From: Lycorma delicatula
Lineage: Eukaryota; Arthropoda; Insecta; Hemiptera; Fulgoridae
Reading direction: 5' to 3'
Length of the DNA stretch: 64,000 nucleotides
NCBI RefSeq assembly: GCF_047948215.1
Contig: NC_134456.1
Span: 195,097,034-195,161,033, forward strand
Part shown: positions 59,322 through 64,000 of the stretch, piece by piece
Numbering within the stretch: position 1 is the stretch's first letter
Layout of the letters: the number at the start of each line of letters is the position of its first letter
The notes under the pieces: model-generated
Seen by the model: the letters and a program-made list of their open reading frames with translations, nothing else
Databases searched by the model: none
Told to the model about the DNA's origin: nothing
Translations under genes and position numbers: made by a program

Positions 59322-59483
59322 TTTTTTTTTTTACTTAATGATTTCGGCACATAATCTTGAAGCATGTGCGTGGGAAAAAGAAATGAAATATTGTAACGAA
59401 TGAAAAGTGCCAAGCCTGACCGGGATTCGAATCCGAGACCTCCGGATGAAAGCTCGAGACGCTACCAGTCCACAACTGGGATT
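59322..59483 (-). mobile_element. SINE-B-like copy 3 with a different tail
   Basis: Minus strand. The tRNA-like head reads GGTAGCGTCTCGAGCTTTCA, then CGGATTCGAATCCCGGTCAG with a box B (GATTCGAATCC), then GGCACTTTTCATTCG. Instead of the SINE-B body it ends in a distinct sequence (GCTTCAAGATTATGTGCCGA) before an A run (plus-strand T run 59322-59332). So it shares a head with SINE-B but has another tail. Box A is damaged. Confidence 0.7.
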
Positions 59484-60360
59484 TGAAATTTTCATGTAAC
59501 AATCATAAAGGCGAAAAGCCTTTATATTTATTTTGCAGTGAAAGCAAATTTAAATGTGGCGCAATAGATAGAGTAATTATTTTAAACTTCTATGTTAAGA
59601 GCCATAACCATAACGCTTGTAAACAACTTGACACGAATAACAGCCACTCTTAAAAATGAAATAGCCATTATCAGGAACAACAAACTTCCAATTCCAGGAA
59701 TACCGAGGAAAGTAAAGGTTGAATCCGTAACCTTTTTCATTAAGCCAAATAAAGAGGGGAGGGGATATCAGCATGCCAAGTCCACAAGTGACATTCATCC
59801 CTACAAATGATGCCTGAACTCATCATAGACACTGGATGTATAATCATCACCATAACGATCAGAGAAAATAACTCTGGCTGATGTGTCTTAAACAGTACTG
59901 ATTTACATGCATCAAAGCCATGAGAAAGAGTTGAAGAAACTGTAAAGCAACAATTAATGCACCACTATCTGCTGTGAAACTATGCGTTACAAACAAATTT
60001 GTATACATAAATTTCTTATTTTTATGTAATTAAATATATTAATTAAGAAAAGAAAAAAGTTTAAGTTACAGTTCCAAAACAGAATGCCGATTCAATCTTT
60101 AAGCATACATTCAGACTGGATTATTATTCCAAATTATCTATATTTTAGCGGTTTCCGGATTAAAATATTTGGATTATTGCAAATGTTTTCCTTACAAACA
60201 CTAAATTTTTCAATAGTTTTGATTAAATAGTTTCTCCCCCTCCTCATAAGCACCCAGGACTGAATTAAATACAGTTACTTTACACTTACGTTACGTTACT
60301 ATATACTTTTTTTTCTATGTAATAACTTAATTATTTTTTTCAAACATGGTACTACCGTTG
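59484..60360. other. AT-rich DNA, nothing recognised
   Basis: A 72-codon frame at 59592-59810 has no motif. No other signal. Confidence 0.45.
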
Positions 60361-60826
60361 GTATTAATCACTATTCTATATAATTTTAAGAATAGCTTAC
60401 CAAAATTTCATTTAATTTCCTCAAGCGCTTTCGACTATTCTGCCACCTTCAGAAAGGATTCATAACTTATAATTAAAATATATAAAAATATGAAATTCAC
60501 ATAATAAAATTAAATTCATAACAATGGATCGTCATTTTGTAATGTTAAATTCATAAGTTTAAAAGTAACTACGTCCGTTTTATGTAATTGATAACAGTTG
60601 TGATACTTTTACAAAACGGAGGTAGTTACTTCAACTTACGATTTTAACATTAAAAAATGACGATCAATTGTTACGTATTTAATTTTATTACGAGAATCTT
60701 ACATTTTTAACATTTTAATTATTATATTATAAATCCCTCCTGAAGATGGGAGAACAGCAGAAAGCGCTTGAGGAAGTCAAATGGAATTTTGGTAAACTGT
60801 TCTTAAAATGATATATAACTTAATAC
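60361..60826. mobile_element. Foldback (long inverted repeat) element, 466 bp
   Basis: The left arm (60361-60581, 221 bp) and right arm (60613-60826, 214 bp) are reverse complements over almost their whole length, with scattered mismatches and indels, around a 31-bp spacer. Best-kept blocks: CCTCAAGCGCTTTC with GAAAGCGCTTGAGG, TTTTAAGAA with TTCTTAAAA, and AACTAC(G/C)TCCGTTTT with AAAACGGAGGTAGTT. Such near-complete palindromes are typical of foldback or MITE elements. No coding capacity; no target duplication identified. Confidence 0.85.
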
Positions 60827-63284
60827 TTTTATTATAGCTTCAGACTATTTTACGCTAAATCACTGAGATGCTAAAATACAGAATATAAATATTTTCAATA
60901 TTACTAATAATTGTTTCTTATAATTTTCTAACTGACTTCATTTCTTAGATTTTAGACATCTTTATAATTAATTGCTACTTTCCATATTTCATTATTATTT
61001 TTTTCTGTTTGATTACATGCAATCCTGTCAGTGAACAAGAAATTTCTAGTCGTCAGTGGATACGTGATTTTTAGCGGCTAATAATATTTTCATTAGTTAC
61101 TACCATAATTTAGGCTGATAAATATTGAAGAATTATATTTATTAATTTTTTTAGAAACTAATAAAAATTCGAGTCAGAAGGAAAACAACAATTTTCAATT
61201 TTATACCAGTAGGAAGGTTTTACATTTTTAAGATCTTTGCAAAAATTGGGAAATTTAATGACATGATGTCAACTTGATTTTTTTTTTTAGCAATTTGTGA
61301 AAAAGGTATCTCCAGTTTTTTGCACTGTTACGGATCGCTGTGATATTTTTTTAAACAAACGCCCACTGATTTACATCATGTGATGTTTTGTATCTACATT
61401 AATATTCTGTTTTTTTTTCTGAAAATTCTTTCTTTATTCTTTTAAGGTTACACTATTAACAGACCACTTACAACATCAACATAGCGTTTTAGTATTAAAA
61501 AAGTAAAAGAACTTTATTCAGAATATTCATCCTGTTTTCTGTTCGACTATAAAGGGTAAAATATTAGATTTCTCGAAGTTAATTCGCGGCTTACTAAACA
61601 AAATCTTACCTACTATAGGTTATAAGAACTTTCACACTTAACAAAAACAAACATTTTTACAGTATACTTTAAGGACAACAGAATGTATCAGTGATAATAT
61701 TTAAAGTTACTTTTACCACTGAGAATTTGTAATAAATCGAAACAATAACCACACGTTCAAATACAAAATTTACTTACTTTAAGAACACTTTTTATTAGAA
61801 AACTGAACTTTCAAATAATCTTTCTTATACATGCGGTCTTATTACAATTTTTAACATAAAACAGTCTCATTTTAAAACCAATTTTTTATATATTATCTTA
61901 TTATTACTTATCCTAAATCCATTCTTTTTTTCAGGAATCGAAAATTCTTTAACAGACTGACACATTTTCGTAACTAACGACGTTAATAAACAATCAGAGT
62001 AAGATAAGAATGATTTTATAAAACATTATTTAAGAAAAAGATCTTTTCAAATTTACAATTCATTTTCAAAATCTTCACAAGAAAGCACAATCAATTAGCT
62101 GACGTAAACATTTTTTATAATTATACATAAGTGTGAACATTTTTTAACACAGAACTTTCATTGATGAGTAACGTCTGATTTATAGTTCATTATATCATAT
62201 ATACTACGCCATCGATTCATTTGAGATCATTAATTTCGAATTTAGAGCAAACAATATTACAATCCTAGCCGTCAAATGTAATCTTAAATCTAATACGATT
62301 ACGAATAATGCGATAGATTATAACTGTGACAATAACTATGTTAAAAGGTTCTTTAATAATAGAATGATATTGCACACGTCAACTACCAAATCATCTATTT
62401 GCGTTACGGTCCTAGATGACAACTCTCTAAAGAGGCGTAGCGTAGTGTTAATGGCAATCACGGAATCGTGGCAGTGGCAGACTGCAATTTCACTGACAGA
62501 TCAATTGTACTTGTTCTATGAATACCAACATATGGTTCATTACAAAGCTTTACCGAACACACATTGAATTATGTAATATCAATCTGTTTTACGCGTAAGT
62601 AATAAGACAAATAATTTCATATAAAGAACGATAAAATTCTTATGGAAAGTGAAAAATAACTAATAATTAAACTAATAAATTAAGTGAATAATAATAATAA
62701 TAATTACAATAGTAACGAAAATCAAACTGTGTCAATTTATAAAGAATGTCAAGCAAAAAATTATGAAACTCCAGTCATTAGTGAATTTTGAATAGTTGCA
62801 CCCGACTTGTTTCGTACAAAGTGACGATAGTCTTATAATGCATTGTTTCTCACAGAAAAGAGTACATTAATTTGTTATTTTACACTCTCTGAAACCTATA
62901 AATAATTAATTAGGCAAGCTCAGATAAAATATCATAAACCAAAGATGTTTTCCCTGGGAGAAGCGATGTCATTATACATCGGAACGTTGTTGTCAACACA
63001 GTGAAAATTTCACACTTAGCAGTGAATATTATCCATATCACAATCGGCTTGCATGCTGGCATATAGTAATACGTTTAGCCGAGTGAAAAAGATAACCGGA
63101 AACCATTTCAAGCCTTCCTCTCTTTAATATGTTTAGAATACTATACTTGTATTCTTACAAATAAATGTTCAAGCTACATTTTTTTTTCTTGTTCAAGTCA
63201 CCGATAAACATTACGGTTGGATTACCTAAAATGGATACATACGACTTTTGAAAAAAATTTTATTTTAGATTTGGTTAATCAAAT
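60827..63284. other. AT-rich DNA; balanced block 62360-62570
   Basis: 62364-62567 holds a 67-codon open frame of more even composition (LKRRSVVLMAITESW) that I cannot assign. A short (AAT)n run lies at 62688-62705. Nothing else recognised. Confidence 0.4.
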
Positions 63285-64000
63285 ATTATTAAATATTACC
63301 TCTACTATTTAATCTATACCTGGGACAAAGTCTTTAAGGAATTTATACATGGTCAACATATTGGGGTAAGAGTGAACGGAGAATTTATCAATAGAATTAG
63401 ATATGCCGATGACACTGTCATCTTCTTAGACTTGAAGGTCTTCAACTTTTGCTGAATCGAGTTTATCAAGCAGGACTGAAGATGGGTTTAAATATTAATT
63501 CATCAAAGACTAAATTCAACGTATTCAACCGTGGAACTAGTTGTCAATAGTCAAATAGGAAGAATTAATTCCTTCAAGTATTTGGACAGCTACATCACCA
63601 ACCAGTTGGATCCTGATAGAGGTGAAACAAATAATAAAGATAACGACCAAATTTTCTTAGAATGAAGCCCACGTTTTGCAATAAAAATCTGAATTTGAAG
63701 CTTAAGACGACGAATGCTCAAATGTTACGTTTGGTCTACGTTGATGTACGGGTGTGAGGTCTGGTCACTGAAAGCGGTGACTATTAAACGAGTGGGAGCG
63801 TTTGAAATATGGCTCCATAAAAGAATGTTTTACATCCCACGATCGGAACGAAGATCTAATGAAGATGTTTTAAGAAGAGCCGGGGTTGGACGAGAGCTTC
63901 TGACACATATTAAGTGCAGGAAGCTGGTTTATTTGGCTCACATTTTAAGGGAGAGTCGGTATCAAATTTTGAAATTGGTTCTTCAGTAGAAACCTGACGG
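63285..64000 (+). pseudogene. LINE RT fragment running off the right edge
   Basis: Plus-strand translation reads KEFIHGQHIGVRVNGEFINR then IRYADDTVIFL, the RT catalytic box (63395-63430), then NRVYQAGLKMGLNINSSKTK and, after frame breaks, an open frame from 63714: MLKCYVWSTLMYGCEVWSLK, FEIWLHKRMFYIPRSERRSN, EDVLRRAGVGRELLTHIKC and HILRES. It stops at 63987-63989 (TAG), probably premature. The catalytic YADD is kept but the region after it is frameshifted. The 5' part is missing; the 3' part lies outside the window. Confidence 0.88.

Overview
This window looks like gene-poor, AT-rich nuclear DNA from an arthropod. It is most likely from a hemimetabolous insect, possibly a hemipteran; that is inferred from the mix of transposable elements, not from a marker gene. 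I found no intact host gene, no real tRNA or rRNA gene and no CRISPR. What can be recognised is almost entirely mobile DNA: tRNA-derived SINEs, non-LTR retrotransposon (LINE) pieces, three decayed DNA-transposon genes, foldback or MITE-like repeats and many dinucleotide microsatellites. The rest could be intergenic or the inside of a large intron.

1-9 kb: SINE-A copy 1 (+), a GC-rich island at 1.14 kb, a microsatellite-bearing repeat at 2.0-2.3 kb, a long decayed LINE on the minus strand (3.07-5.81 kb: endonuclease, linker, reverse transcriptase and C-terminal region in order), and SINE-A copy 2 lying between two 51-bp direct repeats. 9-17 kb: a decayed Merlin/IS1595-like transposase, a decayed IS630/Tc1-like transposase, a 270-bp LINE 3' tail with its own target-site duplication, a Jockey-like fragment, SINE-A copy 3 and a possible LTR or promoter region. 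17-31 kb: mostly unrecognised AT-rich DNA, with a 1.1-kb repeat bounded by 51-bp direct repeats, an 18-bp perfect hairpin, SINE-A copies 4 to 6, SINE-B copy 1, a 200-bp near-symmetric long hairpin at 26.2 kb and a Jockey 3' end with a poly(A) tail.

31-46 kb: a 30-bp tandem repeat, several microsatellites, a perfect 22-bp hairpin, two members of a MITE-like family with ACTTCCTTGTAC ends (the first carries a long extra inverted end), and three LINE remnants. 46-64 kb: a mariner-like element with both terminal inverted repeats, SINE-A copy 7, a 5'-truncated LINE with poly(A) and an open 206-codon reading frame, a third MITE copy, two SINE-B-type copies, a 466-bp foldback element and a LINE that runs off the right edge.

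These genes do not form a pathway. Together they record successive retroposition and DNA-transposon decay. The LINEs are the plausible source of the machinery that moved the SINEs and the short LINE tails. Coordinates of decayed elements are approximate, and family calls come from motif recognition by eye, without a database search.
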